64,000 nucleotides of DNA from Rahnella sp. AA (GTDB lineage: Bacteria; Pseudomonadota; Gammaproteobacteria; Enterobacterales; Enterobacteriaceae): NCBI RefSeq assembly GCF_002834385.1, contig NZ_PITQ01000007.1, forward strand, positions 276,836-340,835, written 5' to 3'. Position 1 is the stretch's first letter; every line of letters starts with the position of its first letter. A program made the position numbers and the translations under genes. Of this stretch, positions 22,282 to 31,980 are shown piece by piece. The notes beneath the pieces are model-generated. The model was given only the letters and a program-made list of their open reading frames with translations. It did not search any database and was not told where the DNA came from.

Positions 22282-23346
22282 ATGGCTATTGATGAGAACA
22301 AGCAAAAGGCGTTAGCTGCAGCACTGGGCCAGATTGAAAAGCAATTCGGTAAAGGCTCCATCATGCGTTTGGGTGAAGATCGCTCTATGGATGTTGAAAC
22401 GATCTCTACCGGCTCTTTGTCTCTGGATATTGCATTAGGTGCCGGCGGTTTGCCTATGGGGCGTATCGTTGAGATCTATGGCCCGGAATCTTCCGGTAAA
22501 ACCACGCTGACCCTTCAGGTTATTGCTGCTGCACAGCGTGAAGGTAAAACCTGTGCGTTCATCGATGCAGAACACGCACTGGACCCTATCTATGCTAAAA
22601 AGCTGGGTGTGGATATCGATAACCTGCTGTGTTCTCAGCCGGATACCGGTGAGCAGGCGCTTGAAATTTGTGATGCGCTGACCCGTTCAGGCGCGGTTGA
22701 CGTCATCATCGTTGACTCCGTGGCGGCACTGACGCCGAAAGCTGAAATCGAAGGCGAAATCGGTGACTCTCACATGGGCCTCGCGGCACGTATGATGAGC
22801 CAGGCAATGCGCAAACTTGCGGGTAACCTGAAAAACGCTAACACTTTGCTGATTTTCATCAACCAGATCCGTATGAAAATTGGTGTGATGTTCGGTAACC
22901 CGGAAACCACGACCGGCGGTAACGCACTGAAGTTCTACGCATCTGTTCGTCTGGACATCCGCCGTATCGGCGCGATCAAAGAGGGTGATGTGGTTGTCGG
23001 CAGCGAAACGCGTGTGAAAGTGGTGAAGAACAAAATCGCTGCGCCGTTCAAACAAGCCGAATTCCAGATCATGTACGGCGAAGGCATCAACATTAACGGC
23101 GAGCTTATCGATCTCGGTGTTAAGCACAAGCTGATCGAGAAAGCGGGTGCATGGTACAGCTACAACGGTGAGAAGATTGGTCAGGGTAAAGCGAACTCCT
23201 GCAATTTCCTGAAAGAAAATCCGAAAGTGGCGGCTGAGCTGGATAAGAAACTGCGTGAAATGTTGCTGAGCGGTACCGGTGAACTGAGCGTTGCTACGAC
23301 CGCTGAAGACGCTGACGACAACATGGAAACCAGCGAAGAATTTTAA
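22282..23346 (+). CDS. recA: Recombinase RecA
   Basis: RecA forms the presynaptic filament for homologous recombination and triggers LexA self-cleavage in the SOS response. The Walker [10 protein letters not shown] is near residue 66, with the [15 protein letters not shown] start and an acidic tail ending [13 protein letters not shown] 22282 follows GAGGAG and gives 354 residues. It is controlled by the LexA box upstream; a hairpin separates it from recX, which is probably reached by read-through. Confidence 0.99.
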   Translation: MAIDENKQKALAAALGQIEKQFGKGSIMRLGEDRSMDVETISTGSLSLDIALGAGGLPMGRIVEIYGPESSGKTTLTLQVIAAAQREGKTCAFIDAEHALDPIYAKKLGVDIDNLLCSQPDTGEQALEICDALTRSGAVDVIIVDSVAALTPKAEIEGEIGDSHMGLAARMMSQAMRKLAGNLKNANTLLIFINQIRMKIGVMFGNPETTTGGNALKFYASVRLDIRRIGAIKEGDVVVGSETRVKVVKNKIAAPFKQAEFQIMYGEGININGELIDLGVKHKLIEKAGAWYSYNGEKIGQGKANSCNFLKENPKVAAELDKKLREMLLSGTGELSVATTAEDADDNMETSEEF

Positions 23347-23377
23347 TTTCGCGGTTGCCTGAGTTACAGTCGATAAA

Positions 23378-23405
23378 ATGCCAGCCTGGTTTCAGGCTGG
23401 CATTT
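23378..23405 (+). terminator. recA terminator (read-through into recX likely)
   Basis: A 12-bp stem (AATGCCAGCCTG and its complement) has a 4-nt loop and a short T-stretch, just before the recX ribosome site. Confidence 0.85.
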
Positions 23406-23425
23406 TGCATATCTGAGGGACCCCA

Positions 23426-24115
23426 ATGTCCAGTGAAAAAGCATCCAGTCAAAAAGTCATCGATCTGAAACGACTCCTTGAAGAAGTTGAGCAAAACAGT
23501 GAATCCACGCTGTTTGCGCCTGAGAAAAAAGAGGGTGATACCGCTAAAATTAATGTTCTGATGAATCGCGCGATGCGCTTTTTGTCTCAACGAGATCATG
23601 GTGAAGCTGAATTACGCAGGAAGCTGCTGACCCCTCCAGTTCCTTTCGTGAAACCTGCGAATAAAAAAAGTAGCTGGTCAGCACGCCGTAAGCCGGAGCA
23701 GAATGATTTTGCTGATGAAGTTATCGAGAAAGCAAAACCAGAACCGCGCCCGGTGCCAGAAGAGATTTCAGAAGAACATGTGCAGGCGGTTATCGATTAC
23801 TGTTACCAGCATCACTGGCTCGACGATGCAAAATTTGCCAGCAGATATATTTCAGGTCGAAGCAAAAAAGGCTACGGCGCGCAGCGTATCCGTTCAGAAT
23901 TGATGCAAAAAGGGGTCGATAAAGAAACCATCACGGCAGCACTGGAGGCAACCGAGGTTGACTGGTGTGTTTTGGCTCGTGATATAGCAACCAGAAAATT
24001 TGGTGAGAATTTGCCGACGGACTGGAAAGAAAAATCAAAAGTTCTGCGTTATTTGCTTTATCGCGGCTTCTTTCAGGAAGAAATACAGTCTATTTATCGT
24101 GATTTTGACGATTGA
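23426..24115 (+). CDS. recX: Regulatory protein RecX, enlarged form
   Basis: RecX limits RecA filament growth. The RecX helical repeats are recognisable: RAMRFLSQRDHGEAELRRKL (about 48-67), YCYQHHWLDDAKFASRYISGRSKKGYGAQRI (about 125-155) and the C-terminal YLLYRGFFQEEIQSIYRDF. The protein has 229 residues against 166 in E. coli. The excess lies in an N-terminal polar stretch of about 30 residues and a Pro/Lys/Glu-rich insertion at about 69-115 between the first two repeats. A GAGG site precedes ATG 23426, and later in-frame ATGs (for example M46) are possible starts. Confidence 0.9.
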   Translation: MSSEKASSQKVIDLKRLLEEVEQNSESTLFAPEKKEGDTAKINVLMNRAMRFLSQRDHGEAELRRKLLTPPVPFVKPANKKSSWSARRKPEQNDFADEVIEKAKPEPRPVPEEISEEHVQAVIDYCYQHHWLDDAKFASRYISGRSKKGYGAQRIRSELMQKGVDKETITAALEATEVDWCVLARDIATRKFGENLPTDWKEKSKVLRYLLYRGFFQEEIQSIYRDFDD

Positions 24116-24253
24116 CCGCATACGGTATTTTACTTCCCCGCGCAGAAATTTTATCTTATCCGCACTTTTTCGTTCGTGAGCTGTACAGATTGCTGCCATA
24201 TGCAGCGTTATCCGGCTCAAGAGCCGTTCTTCCAGCATGATTCCGGGATATTT

Positions 24254-26881
24254 ATGAGCAAGAGCACCGCTGAGATCCGTCAAGCGTTTCTCGATTTCTT
24301 CCATAGTAAGGGACACAACATTGTTTCAAGCAGTTCGCTTGTCCCGACAAACGATCCGACACTGTTGTTTACCAATGCCGGGATGAACCAATTTAAAGAC
24401 GTCTTCCTAGGTCTGGATAAACGTGATTACAACCGTGCGACGACGTCTCAGCGTTGTGTCCGCGCAGGCGGTAAGCACAATGACCTCGAAAACGTGGGTT
24501 ATACCGCACGTCACCACACTTTCTTCGAAATGCTGGGTAATTTCAGCTTCGGTGATTACTTTAAGCATGATGCAATCAACTACGCCTGGGAATTACTGAC
24601 TGGCGAAAACTGGTTTAACCTGCCAAAGGAAAAGCTGTGGGTTACGGTCTATGAGACTGATGACGAAGCGTTTGAAATCTGGGAAAAGGAAGTCGGTGTT
24701 CCGAAAGAACGCATTATCCGTATCGGCGATAACAAAGGCGGCGCTTTCGCTTCCGATAACTTCTGGCAGATGGGTGACACAGGTCCTTGCGGCCCTTGTA
24801 CCGAAATTTTCTACGATCATGGCGACCATATCTGGGGCGGTCCTCCGGGGTCTGCTGAAGAAGATGGCGATCGCTATATCGAAATCTGGAACCTCGTGTT
24901 CATGCAGTTCAACCGTCAGTCTGACGGCACGATGCTGCCATTGCCGAAACCGTCCGTTGATACCGGGATGGGGCTTGAGCGCATCACCGCTGTTATGCAG
25001 CATGTGAACTCAAACTATGACATTGATCTGTTCCAGAAACTGATCGCCGCCGTGGCTGAAGTGACGGGCGCGACTGATCTGACCAGCAAATCTCTGCGCG
25101 TTATCGCTGACCATATCCGTTCCTGCGCATTCCTGATTGCAGATGGCGTGATCCCATCGAATGAAAACCGTGGCTACGTGCTGCGTCGTATTATTCGTCG
25201 TGCGATCCGCCACGGCAACATGCTGGGCGCGAAGGACACCTTCTTCTACAAACTGGTGGCTCCGTTAATTGACGTAATGGGCCCGGCGGCGGCTGAGCTG
25301 AAAGAACAGCAAGCTATGGTTGAGCAGTTACTGAAAACCGAAGAAGAGCAGTTTGCCCGTACTCTGGAGCGCGGTCTGGCGCTGCTGGACGACGAGTTGT
25401 CTTCTTTGAAAGGCGATACGCTGGATGGCGAAATTGCTTTCCGCCTGTACGACACCTTTGGTTTCCCTCTGGATCTGACTGCGGACGTGTGCCGTGAACG
25501 CAATCTGAAAGTCGATGAAGCCGGTTTTGAAAAAGCGATGGAAGTTCAGCGCCGCCGCGCACGCGAGTCCAGCGGTTTCAGCGCGGACTATAACAGCATG
25601 GTGCGTGTTGACGGTGTTACGCAGTTCTCTGGTTATGAGCATCTGCAACGTCATTCCAAAGTCGTGGCGCTGTTTATCAATGGCCAGCCAGTGAATGATA
25701 TTCAGGCGGGCGATAATGCCATCGTCGTTCTGGACGACACGCCATTTTATGGCGAGTCAGGCGGACAAGTTGGCGATAAAGGTATCCTGAAAACGGCTGC
25801 CGGCACTTTTGCTGTTTCTGATACCCAAAAATATGGCAAAGCCATTGGTCATCAGGGCTCGCTGAATGCAGGCAAACTGAGCATCGGTGACAGTGTTGAA
25901 GCAGAAGTTGATGTTGCACGCCGCGATCGTATTCGCCTTAACCACTCCGCGACTCACCTGCTGCACGCTGCACTGCGTCAGGTGCTGGGCAAGCACGTTG
26001 CTCAGAAAGGCTCGCTGGTTAACGATAACTATCTGCGTTTCGACTTCTCTCATTTCGAGGCAATGAAGCCGGAAGAAATCCGTCAGGTCGAAGATCTGGT
26101 GAATGCTCAGATCCGCCGTAACCTGCCAATCCAGACCACGATCATGGATCTGGAAGACGCAAAAGAAAAAGGCGCGATGGCGCTGTTTGGTGAGAAATAC
26201 GAAGACAGCGTTCGTGTGCTGACCATGGGTGATTTCTCCACCGAGCTGTGTGGTGGTACTCATGCCAGCCGTACCGGTGACATCGGTCTGTTCCGTATTC
26301 AGAGTGAGTCGGGTACAGCTGCGGGTGTTCGCCGTATTGAAGGGATCACGGGTGAAAACGCCATTAATGCCCTGCATCAGCAGAGTGATTTACTGCAGGA
26401 TGTAGCGCATCTGGTTAAAGGCGATGTGAACAGTATTACCGATAAAATCCGGACTTTGATTGAACGTTCACGTGTGCTGGAAAAAGAACTTCAGCAAGTG
26501 AAAGGTCAGCAAGCAGCACAAGAAAGTGCTTCCTTATCCAGCCAGACGAAAGAAGTGAAAGGCGTTAAGCTATTGGTTCGTCAACTGGATAACGTAGAGC
26601 CTAAAATTCTGCGTACGATGGTTGATGATCTGAAAAACCAACTGGGTTCCGTAATTATTGTTCTGGCGACGATTGCTGATGATAAAGTTAGCCTGATTGC
26701 GGGTGTCACGAAAGATTTGACTGATCGTGTTAAAGCCGGTGAGTTGATCGCGTCTGTTGCACAGCAGGTGGGTGGCAAAGGCGGTGGTCGCCCCGATATG
26801 GCGCAGGCGGGGGGCAGTGACATACAGGCATTACCTGCAGCTCTGGCCGCTGTCGAAGCCTGGGTCGAATCTAAGCTGTAA
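24254..26881 (+). CDS. alaS: Alanine--tRNA ligase
   Basis: AlaS charges tRNA-Ala and edits mischarged Ser and Gly. ATG 24254 ([16 protein letters not shown]) gives 875 residues, against 876 in E. coli. The class II catalytic core opens with [19 protein letters not shown]. The editing domain has the [12 protein letters not shown] zinc motif near residue 564 and a second site near [10 protein letters not shown], and the C-terminal dimerisation domain ends with [14 protein letters not shown]. The frame extension to 24176 is leader sequence. Confidence 0.97.
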   Translation: MSKSTAEIRQAFLDFFHSKGHNIVSSSSLVPTNDPTLLFTNAGMNQFKDVFLGLDKRDYNRATTSQRCVRAGGKHNDLENVGYTARHHTFFEMLGNFSFGDYFKHDAINYAWELLTGENWFNLPKEKLWVTVYETDDEAFEIWEKEVGVPKERIIRIGDNKGGAFASDNFWQMGDTGPCGPCTEIFYDHGDHIWGGPPGSAEEDGDRYIEIWNLVFMQFNRQSDGTMLPLPKPSVDTGMGLERITAVMQHVNSNYDIDLFQKLIAAVAEVTGATDLTSKSLRVIADHIRSCAFLIADGVIPSNENRGYVLRRIIRRAIRHGNMLGAKDTFFYKLVAPLIDVMGPAAAELKEQQAMVEQLLKTEEEQFARTLERGLALLDDELSSLKGDTLDGEIAFRLYDTFGFPLDLTADVCRERNLKVDEAGFEKAMEVQRRRARESSGFSADYNSMVRVDGVTQFSGYEHLQRHSKVVALFINGQPVNDIQAGDNAIVVLDDTPFYGESGGQVGDKGILKTAAGTFAVSDTQKYGKAIGHQGSLNAGKLSIGDSVEAEVDVARRDRIRLNHSATHLLHAALRQVLGKHVAQKGSLVNDNYLRFDFSHFEAMKPEEIRQVEDLVNAQIRRNLPIQTTIMDLEDAKEKGAMALFGEKYEDSVRVLTMGDFSTELCGGTHASRTGDIGLFRIQSESGTAAGVRRIEGITGENAINALHQQSDLLQDVAHLVKGDVNSITDKIRTLIERSRVLEKELQQVKGQQAAQESASLSSQTKEVKGVKLLVRQLDNVEPKILRTMVDDLKNQLGSVIIVLATIADDKVSLIAGVTKDLTDRVKAGELIASVAQQVGGKGGGRPDMAQAGGSDIQALPAALAAVEAWVESKL

Positions 26882-26903
26882 TAAGAAATAAATAGCTAGT
26901 CAG

Positions 26904-26942
26904 GAAAACGCCATAATCTATTGTGCTGTATGGCGTTTTCAG
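26904..26942 (+). terminator. alaS terminator
   Basis: The 12-bp stem GAAAACGCCATA / TATGGCGTTTTC encloses a 13-nt loop and ends in T-rich sequence. Confidence 0.85.
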
Positions 26943-27137
26943 TCTTAATGGCGGGGTAAGCCTCGCGATAAAAGTCGCGACAATGATGATATCGGCTAAA
27001 CTTAAAGTACTCATGGCTGAAGTTGCAGGCTGCTTACATTTTATGTAAGGGTCATGGCTTACGTTTTACCCGCTTATGATAGATAATGGCCGGGAAACTG
27101 AGAGACCCGACTCTTTTAATTATTCAAGGAGCAAAGA

Positions 27138-27323
27138 ATGCTTATTCTAACTCGCCGAGTTGGTGAAACCCTCATGATTGGCGATGAGGTAACTGTTACC
27201 GTTTTAGGCGTTAAAGGTAATCAGGTGCGCATTGGTGTGAATGCGCCGAAAGAGGTCTCTGTTCACCGTGAAGAGATTTATCAGCGCATTCAGGCTGAAA
27301 AGTCTCAGCAGACGAGTTACTGA
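27138..27323 (+). CDS. csrA: Carbon storage regulator CsrA
   Basis: CsrA is a small RNA-binding dimer that represses or stabilises mRNAs by binding GGA motifs, and is antagonised by CsrB/C RNAs. The 61 residues begin [16 protein letters not shown] and include [10 protein letters not shown], the conserved RNA-contact end of the core. An AAGGAG site precedes the ATG. It lies between alaS and the serine/arginine tRNA operon as in E. coli. Confidence 0.98.
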   Translation: MLILTRRVGETLMIGDEVTVTVLGVKGNQVRIGVNAPKEVSVHREEIYQRIQAEKSQQTSY

Positions 27324-27558
27324 TTTACGAGGCGTCTCGTCAATGGCGAGGCGCTGAACTTCCTTTGTGTCCGTTTTTCATTTTTCCTCCCCTGTTTTAC
27401 CGCTTCCCCGGTTTTTATTTTCTTTTTGTGGCCTCCCCCAAACCTGTCATTTTTTTAAAACTAAGCGTTTTTTCTGACCTTTGAGCCCTGTTTTTGTCTT
27501 CAAACTGCTCAGGTTGCGCGTGAAATGTCCAAACGGGTGATTGTTAGGAAAAAAGGGT
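27324..27558 (+). other. csrA downstream gap
   Basis: Part of a 325-bp gene-free stretch up to tRNA-Ser. A GC-rich hairpin (GCGTCTCG / CGAGGCGC, about 27331-27352) just after csrA is a weak terminator candidate. The rest is C/T-rich single-copy sequence in which I see no gene. Confidence 0.4.
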
Positions 27559-27586
27559 TTGACTTATAAGGGCCAGAAAGTAATAT
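27559..27586 (+). promoter_or_regulatory. tRNA operon promoter
   Basis: TTGACT and TAATAT are separated by 16 bp and followed by a G/C-rich discriminator (GTGCGCC), the usual sign of a growth-rate and stringently controlled stable-RNA promoter. It is 62 bp before tRNA-Ser. Confidence 0.8.
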
Positions 27587-27648
27587 GTGCGCCACGCAGT
27601 GCCGATGAGCTTAAACAAAGTTAGTCAGCACACTCGCAAGAGGCGTAT

Positions 27649-27741
27649 GGTGAGGTGGCCGAGAGGCTGAAGGCGCTCCCCTGCTAAGGGAGTATGCGGT
27701 CAAAAGCTGCATCCGGGGTTCGAATCCCCGCCTCACCGCCA
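27649..27741 (+). tRNA. serV: tRNA-Ser (GCU)
   Basis: This 93-nt class II tRNA has the anticodon GCU in CTGCTAA, a long variable arm, GGTTCGAATCC in the T arm and an encoded CCA. It is the serV counterpart and opens the tRNA operon. Confidence 0.97.
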
Positions 27742-27749
27742 TTTAAAAT

Positions 27750-27826
27750 GCACCCATAGCTCAGCTGGATAGAGTACTCGGCTACGAACCGAGCGGTCGG
27801 AAGTTCGAATCTTCCTGGGTGCACCA
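27750..27826 (+). tRNA. tRNA-Arg (ACG), copy 1
   Basis: This 77-nt cloverleaf starts GCACCCATAGCTCAG, has the anticodon ACG in the loop CTACGAA and an encoded CCA. The anticodon adenosine would be edited to inosine by TadA. All three copies in the operon are identical. Confidence 0.97.
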
Positions 27827-27936
27827 TACTTTCCAGAGCGTATGTTGACTTGCAATCAAATGAGCGTGACGGGCAAAAGCGAAAGCTGATGTAGTACGGA
27901 AAAATGGTCAGGTAAATCTGCAGTAAGAATCAAAAT

Positions 27937-28013
27937 GCACCCATAGCTCAGCTGGATAGAGTACTCGGCTACGAACCGAGCGGTCGGAAGTTCGAATCTT
28001 CCTGGGTGCACCA
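27937..28013 (+). tRNA. tRNA-Arg (ACG), copy 2
   Basis: Identical to copy 1 over all 77 nt, with encoded CCA, after a 110-nt spacer. Homologue of the E. coli argV/Y/Z/Q copies. Confidence 0.97.
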
Positions 28014-28059
28014 TATTTTGTGTATGTTGAAGCGACGAGAATCAAATTAAAGCGCACTT

Positions 28060-28145
28060 AGCATGCAGTAGCACGAAGGATGATAACGTTGCTTAGCAAC
28101 GGCCCGTAGGGTGAGGCGATAGCCGAATAATCTTCCTGGGTGCAC
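28060..28145 (+). repeat. Spacer repeat A ending in a tRNA-Arg 3' remnant
   Basis: About 86 nt, closely similar to 28315-28403. It contains a CGTTGC-tta-GCAACG hairpin and ends in AATCTTCCTGGGTGCAC, the 3' end of the tRNA-Arg gene without the rest of the tRNA. It lies between copies 2 and 3. Confidence 0.8.
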
Positions 28146-28192
28146 AATTCTTCCTCTTAGTATTTTCCGAAAAAACTCAGCACGACCCCAAT

Positions 28193-28269
28193 GCACCCAT
28201 AGCTCAGCTGGATAGAGTACTCGGCTACGAACCGAGCGGTCGGAAGTTCGAATCTTCCTGGGTGCACCA
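28193..28269 (+). tRNA. tRNA-Arg (ACG), copy 3
   Basis: Identical to copies 1 and 2, with encoded CCA. The last full tRNA of the operon. Confidence 0.97.
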
Positions 28270-28314
28270 TATTCAAAACATGTTGCAGCGATTCTGGTCT
28301 TATTAGAGTTCTGC

Positions 28315-28403
28315 GACATGCAGGTAGTACAAAGGAAGATAACGTTGTTTTAGCAACGACCCGAAGGGCGAGGCTCTGCCGAGTAATCTTCCTGGGTGCA
28401 CCA
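28315..28403 (+). repeat. Spacer repeat B ending in a tRNA-Arg 3' remnant
   Basis: Second copy of the spacer repeat, with the same CGTTG...CAACG hairpin and the last 20 or so bases of tRNA-Arg including CCA, but no 5' part. It lies just before the operon terminator. Confidence 0.8.
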
Positions 28404-28411
28404 TATTTAGA

Positions 28412-28436
28412 AAAACCCGCTTCGGCGGGTTTTTTG
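28412..28436 (+). terminator. tRNA operon terminator
   Basis: The stem AACCCGC-TTCG-GCGGGTT is followed by a T-run. Confidence 0.93.
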
Positions 28437-28592
28437 CTTTCTGCTTTTCCTCTCTGATTTCCCTCCCTTCTTTTTCATTTCCCTGATTTTTCTGACGTGT
28501 TCGGATGTGCTGTAGATGCGGACAAAATGCGACTTTCGGCAGACTTTGCGATAAAGTAGTTTTCCTGTTTTTTCGTGGTCATGGAGCATTCG

Positions 28593-29159
28593 ATGTACGA
28601 TCGATACGAAGGACTAATATTTGATATGGATGGCACCATATTAGATACTGAACCTACGCACCGTAAGGCATGGCATCAGGTGTTGACCAAATACAGTATG
28701 CATTATGATGTCGAATCCATGGTCGCTCTGAATGGTTCTCCAACCTGGCGAATTGCCAAATTTGTTATCGACAGCAATAACGTCGAAATGGATCCCCATC
28801 TTCTTGCCGCAGAGAAAACCGCTGCCGTGCAGGAAATGTTGCTTGATACCGTGCGCCCTTTGCCATTAATTGATGTCGTGAAGGCTTATCATGGCCGCCG
28901 GCCAATGGCGGTGGGGACGGGCAGTGAGCACTGGATGGCGGATGCGTTGTTGCGTCATTTAGGGCTGCGCGATTGTTTTGATGCGATCGTGGGTGCGAAT
29001 GATGTGCAAAACCATAAGCCGGCCCCAGACACTTTTTTACGCTGCGCTGAGTTAATCGGCGTGCCTCCCGAAAAATGCGTTGTATTTGAAGACGCCGATT
29101 TTGGTATCGAGGCGGCCCGGCGCGCTAACATGGCGTTTGTGGACGTGCGTACGCTGTGA
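28593..29159 (+). CDS. yqaB: Fructose-1-phosphate/6-phosphogluconate phosphatase YqaB
   Basis: A HAD-superfamily sugar phosphatase. The DxD nucleophile motif is in LIFDMDGTILDTEPTHRKAWH (residues 8-28), motif II in AVGTGSE, motif III in NHKPAPDTF and motif IV in VVFEDADFGI. ATG 28593 (MYDRYEG) follows GGAG and gives 188 residues, as in E. coli. Its stop overlaps the GTG start of yqaA by 4 bases. Confidence 0.94.
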   Translation: MYDRYEGLIFDMDGTILDTEPTHRKAWHQVLTKYSMHYDVESMVALNGSPTWRIAKFVIDSNNVEMDPHLLAAEKTAAVQEMLLDTVRPLPLIDVVKAYHGRRPMAVGTGSEHWMADALLRHLGLRDCFDAIVGANDVQNHKPAPDTFLRCAELIGVPPEKCVVFEDADFGIEAARRANMAFVDVRTL

Positions 29160-29584
29160 GTAGTGCTGTCGCACTGGTTTCATTATTTGGCAGCAGTTTT
29201 CTAAGCGCCACATTATTACCCGGAAATTCAGAAGTCTTAATAGTCGCTTTATTGTCAGCTGGCAGTGCAATGCCGGCGGCATTGGTTTTGTCTGCAACTG
29301 TTGGCAATACCTTAGGTGGCATAACCAACGTGATCATCGGACGCTTTCTTCCTCAGCTTAAGCCTCAGCGTGGGTTAAACGTTGCGCAGGGTTGGTTGAA
29401 ACGATTTGGATCAGCAGCATTATTGCTGAGCTGGTTGCCGGTGATAGGCGATGTGTTGTGCGTTTTAGCAGGTTGGCTGCGAATGCCGTGGGGCCAGGTG
29501 GTCTTTTTCATGTTTATTGGAAAAGCCGTGCGTTACATCGTTTTGACTGTTGTGACGTTACAGGGGCTTTCATGGTTCGGTTAG
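29156..29584 (+). CDS. yqaA: YqaA family (DedA/SNARE-associated) inner-membrane protein
   Basis: A 142-residue membrane protein of unknown function with four hydrophobic stretches and the conserved [22 protein letters not shown] and [16 protein letters not shown] motifs of the YqaA branch of DedA-like proteins. It starts with GTG inside the yqaB stop (GTGA), suggesting coupled translation, and lies upstream of gshA as in E. coli. Confidence 0.9.
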   Translation: MSSAVALVSLFGSSFLSATLLPGNSEVLIVALLSAGSAMPAALVLSATVGNTLGGITNVIIGRFLPQLKPQRGLNVAQGWLKRFGSAALLLSWLPVIGDVLCVLAGWLRMPWGQVVFFMFIGKAVRYIVLTVVTLQGLSWFG

Positions 29585-29669
29585 ATTGGCATCAGTTATC
29601 AATTATGGTCACATCTATGCAGATTCAGTATGCTTGCAAATTAATGGTTTCACCGAGCGGGAGGTCAAT

Positions 29670-31241
29670 TTGATCCCGGATGTATCTCAGGCGCTTTCCT
29701 GGCTGGAAGCCCATCCTCAGGCATTAAAAGGTATTCGTCGCGGTATCGAGCGTGAAACACTTCGGGTCAATCCCGATGGTTCATTAGCGACAACCGGGCA
29801 CCCGGAGTCTTTAGGTGCGGCTCTGACGCATCGCTGGATCACGACCGATTTTGCTGAAGCCTTATTAGAATTTATTACTCCCGTCGATGACAATATTGAG
29901 CATCTGATGGCGTTTCTGCGTGACATTCACCGTCACGTCGCCCGTGAACTGGGTGATGAACGCATGTGGCCATTCAGCATGCCGTGCTTTATCGAGTCCG
30001 GGCAGGATATCGAACTGGCACAATATGGTTCGTCGAACGTCGGGCGGTTCAAAACCTTATATCGTGAGGGGCTGAAGAATCGTTATGGCGCGCTGATGCA
30101 GGTGATTTCCGGCATCCATTATAATTTCTCGTTACCGCTGACTTTCTGGCAGGAACGTTTGGGCGTTACGGATATAGAAAGCGGTAAAGAAGCGATTTCT
30201 GCGGGCTACTTCAAGCTTATCCGTAACTATTACCGCTTTGGCTGGGTGATCCCGTACCTGTTTGGTGCGTCGCCTGCGATCTGTAAATCTTTCCTGAAAG
30301 GGCGTGAAACAGATCTGCCGTTTGAATATACCGACTCCGGGTTGTGCTATCTGCCGTACGCCACCTCGTTGCGTCTGAGTGATTTGGGCTATACCAACAA
30401 ATCACAGAGCAATCTGGGGATCACGTTTAACGATCTGGAAACGTACGTTCAGGGCGTGAAGAAAGCGATTCGTACCCCTTCTGCGGAATATGCGGAAATG
30501 GGTGTGAAGAAAGACGGTAAATACCTGCAACTGAACACCAATGTGTTACAGATTGAGAACGAACTTTATGCGCCAATCCGTCCAAAGCGGGTCACTAAAT
30601 CAGGTGAAACCCCTTCGGACGCGCTGATGCGCAGCGGGATCGAATACATTGAAGTCCGTTCGCTGGACGTCAATCCGTTCTCCCCTGTGGGCATTGATGC
30701 GACCCAGGCGCGTTTCCTCGATCTGTTTTTGGTATGGTGTGCCTTAGCGGACGCACCGGAAATGAACAGTGATGAGCTGCTTTGTACGCGCAAAAACTGG
30801 AACCGCGTCATCCTCGAAGGTCGTAAACCGGGTCAGACGATTGGTATTGGTTGCCACGATGAGCGCAAGCCGCTGGTCAGCGTCGGGAATGCGTTGTTTG
30901 CTGATTTGAGCCGGGTGGCACAGGTTATGGACGAGCAGAACGGCGATCACCTTTATCAGGACGTGTGCAAAGAACTGGTTGCTGCGTTTGATGATCCTGA
31001 ACTGACGTATTCTGCGCGGATCCTTAAAGATCTGAAACAGCAGGGCGTCGGCAATCTCGGGTTAGAACTGGCGGAAAAATATCGTCAGATGCTGGTGAGT
31101 GAACCGCTGGAAGTCCTGGATGCCAGCGCATTAATGGCTGAGCAGGATGGTTCATGGCAGCGTCAGCGTTCCCTGGAAGCGGGCGATACGCTAAGCTTTG
31201 AAGAGTATCTGGCTGCGAATGCAGGCAGTAGCGTTGAGTAG
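29670..31241 (+). CDS. gshA: Glutamate--cysteine ligase
   Basis: GshA makes gamma-glutamylcysteine, the first and limiting step of glutathione synthesis. The start is TTG at 29670, preceded by GGGAGG, giving [13 protein letters not shown] like the TTG-started E. coli gene; the frame extends upstream without similarity. The 523 residues include [11 protein letters not shown] near residue 22 and [17 protein letters not shown] near 295. The micA gene lies antisense in the spacer after it. Confidence 0.96.
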   Translation: MIPDVSQALSWLEAHPQALKGIRRGIERETLRVNPDGSLATTGHPESLGAALTHRWITTDFAEALLEFITPVDDNIEHLMAFLRDIHRHVARELGDERMWPFSMPCFIESGQDIELAQYGSSNVGRFKTLYREGLKNRYGALMQVISGIHYNFSLPLTFWQERLGVTDIESGKEAISAGYFKLIRNYYRFGWVIPYLFGASPAICKSFLKGRETDLPFEYTDSGLCYLPYATSLRLSDLGYTNKSQSNLGITFNDLETYVQGVKKAIRTPSAEYAEMGVKKDGKYLQLNTNVLQIENELYAPIRPKRVTKSGETPSDALMRSGIEYIEVRSLDVNPFSPVGIDATQARFLDLFLVWCALADAPEMNSDELLCTRKNWNRVILEGRKPGQTIGIGCHDERKPLVSVGNALFADLSRVAQVMDEQNGDHLYQDVCKELVAAFDDPELTYSARILKDLKQQGVGNLGLELAEKYRQMLVSEPLEVLDASALMAEQDGSWQRQRSLEAGDTLSFEEYLAANAGSSVE

Positions 31242-31246
31242 AAAAG

Positions 31247-31320
31247 AAAAAGGCCACAATCAATGTGGCCAAATAAACATCTCTGTTTACAGGGATGATG
31301 ATAACAAATGCGCGTCTTTC
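31247..31320 (-). ncRNA. micA: Small RNA MicA
   Basis: On the reverse strand between gshA and luxS the sequence begins GAAAGACGCGCATTTGTTAT, the 5' end of E. coli MicA, continues with ATCATCCCTG and ends in GGCCACA-attgat-TGTGGCC plus a T-run. MicA is an Hfq-dependent RNA induced by sigma-E that represses ompA and other porin mRNAs through its 5' seed. The gshA-luxS position is the same as in E. coli, and the coordinates give about 74 nt. Confidence 0.93.
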
Positions 31321-31326
31321 ACTAAT

Positions 31327-31355
31327 TAAGACCCGCACGCTGGGAAAAGGTTTCC
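31327..31355 (-). promoter_or_regulatory. Sigma-E-type promoter of micA
   Basis: On the reverse strand GGAAACC (31349-31355) and GTCTTA (31327-31332) are separated by 16 bp. The -10 ends 7 bases before the MicA 5' end, matching sigma-E promoter geometry (GGAACTT-N16-TCTGA type). Confidence 0.75.
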
Positions 31356-31397
31356 TGAGTTCGTAAAAAAATTAATTTATTTAGGAGAGGTGACGAT

Positions 31398-31913
31398 ATG
31401 CCACTGTTGGATAGCTTTACCGTAGACCATACCCGTATGGCAGCACCTGCTGTTCGCGTCGCAAAAACCATGAAAACCCCGCACGGGGATACCATCACTG
31501 TGTTCGATCTGCGCTTCTGCCGCCCGAATATTGAAGTGATGCCTGAACGGGGGATTCACACGCTGGAGCACCTGTTCGCAGGTTTCATGCGTAACCACCT
31601 GAACGGCAGCGGTGTTGAGATCATCGATATTTCTCCGATGGGTTGTCGTACCGGTTTCTACATGAGCCTGATTGGTGTGCCGGAAGAGCAACGGGTTGCC
31701 GATGCCTGGAAAGCGGCAATGGCAGATGTTCTGAAAGTGAAAGAACAGCGTCAAATCCCTGAGCTGAATGAATATCAGTGCGGTACTTACGAGATGCATT
31801 CCCTGAAAGAAGCTCAGGAAATTGCGCAACACATTCTCGATCACGACGTTGTTGTGAACCGTAACGACGATCTGGCTCTGCCAAAAGAAAAACTGTCCGA
31901 ACTGCACATCTAG
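31398..31913 (+). CDS. luxS: S-ribosylhomocysteine lyase (autoinducer-2 synthase)
   Basis: LuxS cleaves S-ribosylhomocysteine to homocysteine and DPD, the precursor of autoinducer-2. Iron ligands are present in [10 protein letters not shown] (HxxEH, near residues 54-58) and in QCGTYEMHS (cysteine near 128). Length 171 and an AGGAGAGG ribosome site are typical. Confidence 0.98.
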   Translation: MPLLDSFTVDHTRMAAPAVRVAKTMKTPHGDTITVFDLRFCRPNIEVMPERGIHTLEHLFAGFMRNHLNGSGVEIIDISPMGCRTGFYMSLIGVPEEQRVADAWKAAMADVLKVKEQRQIPELNEYQCGTYEMHSLKEAQEIAQHILDHDVVVNRNDDLALPKEKLSELHI

Positions 31914-31931
31914 TTTTAGCGTGTTGCAGGT

Positions 31932-31961
31932 AAAAAAAGACGCGTTCATCGCGTCTTTTTT
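31932..31961. terminator. Bidirectional terminator between luxS and yfjD
   Basis: AAAAAAAGACGCG and CGCGTCTTTTTT pair around a 5-nt loop, serving the convergent luxS and yfjD transcripts. Confidence 0.92.
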
Positions 31962-31980
31962 ATGCCTGTTATTCAGAGAA

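Noticed and set aside
27750..28403. CRISPR array suggested by repeated tRNA-like units
   Set aside because: The repeats are full tRNA-Arg genes and spacer remnants with cloverleaf structure; unit and spacer lengths do not fit a CRISPR array and no cas genes are near.
31251..31270. GGCCACA/TGTGGCC hairpin as a gshA terminator
   Set aside because: The T-run is on the reverse strand, so it is the terminator of micA; it may still affect gshA but lacks a + strand T-run.
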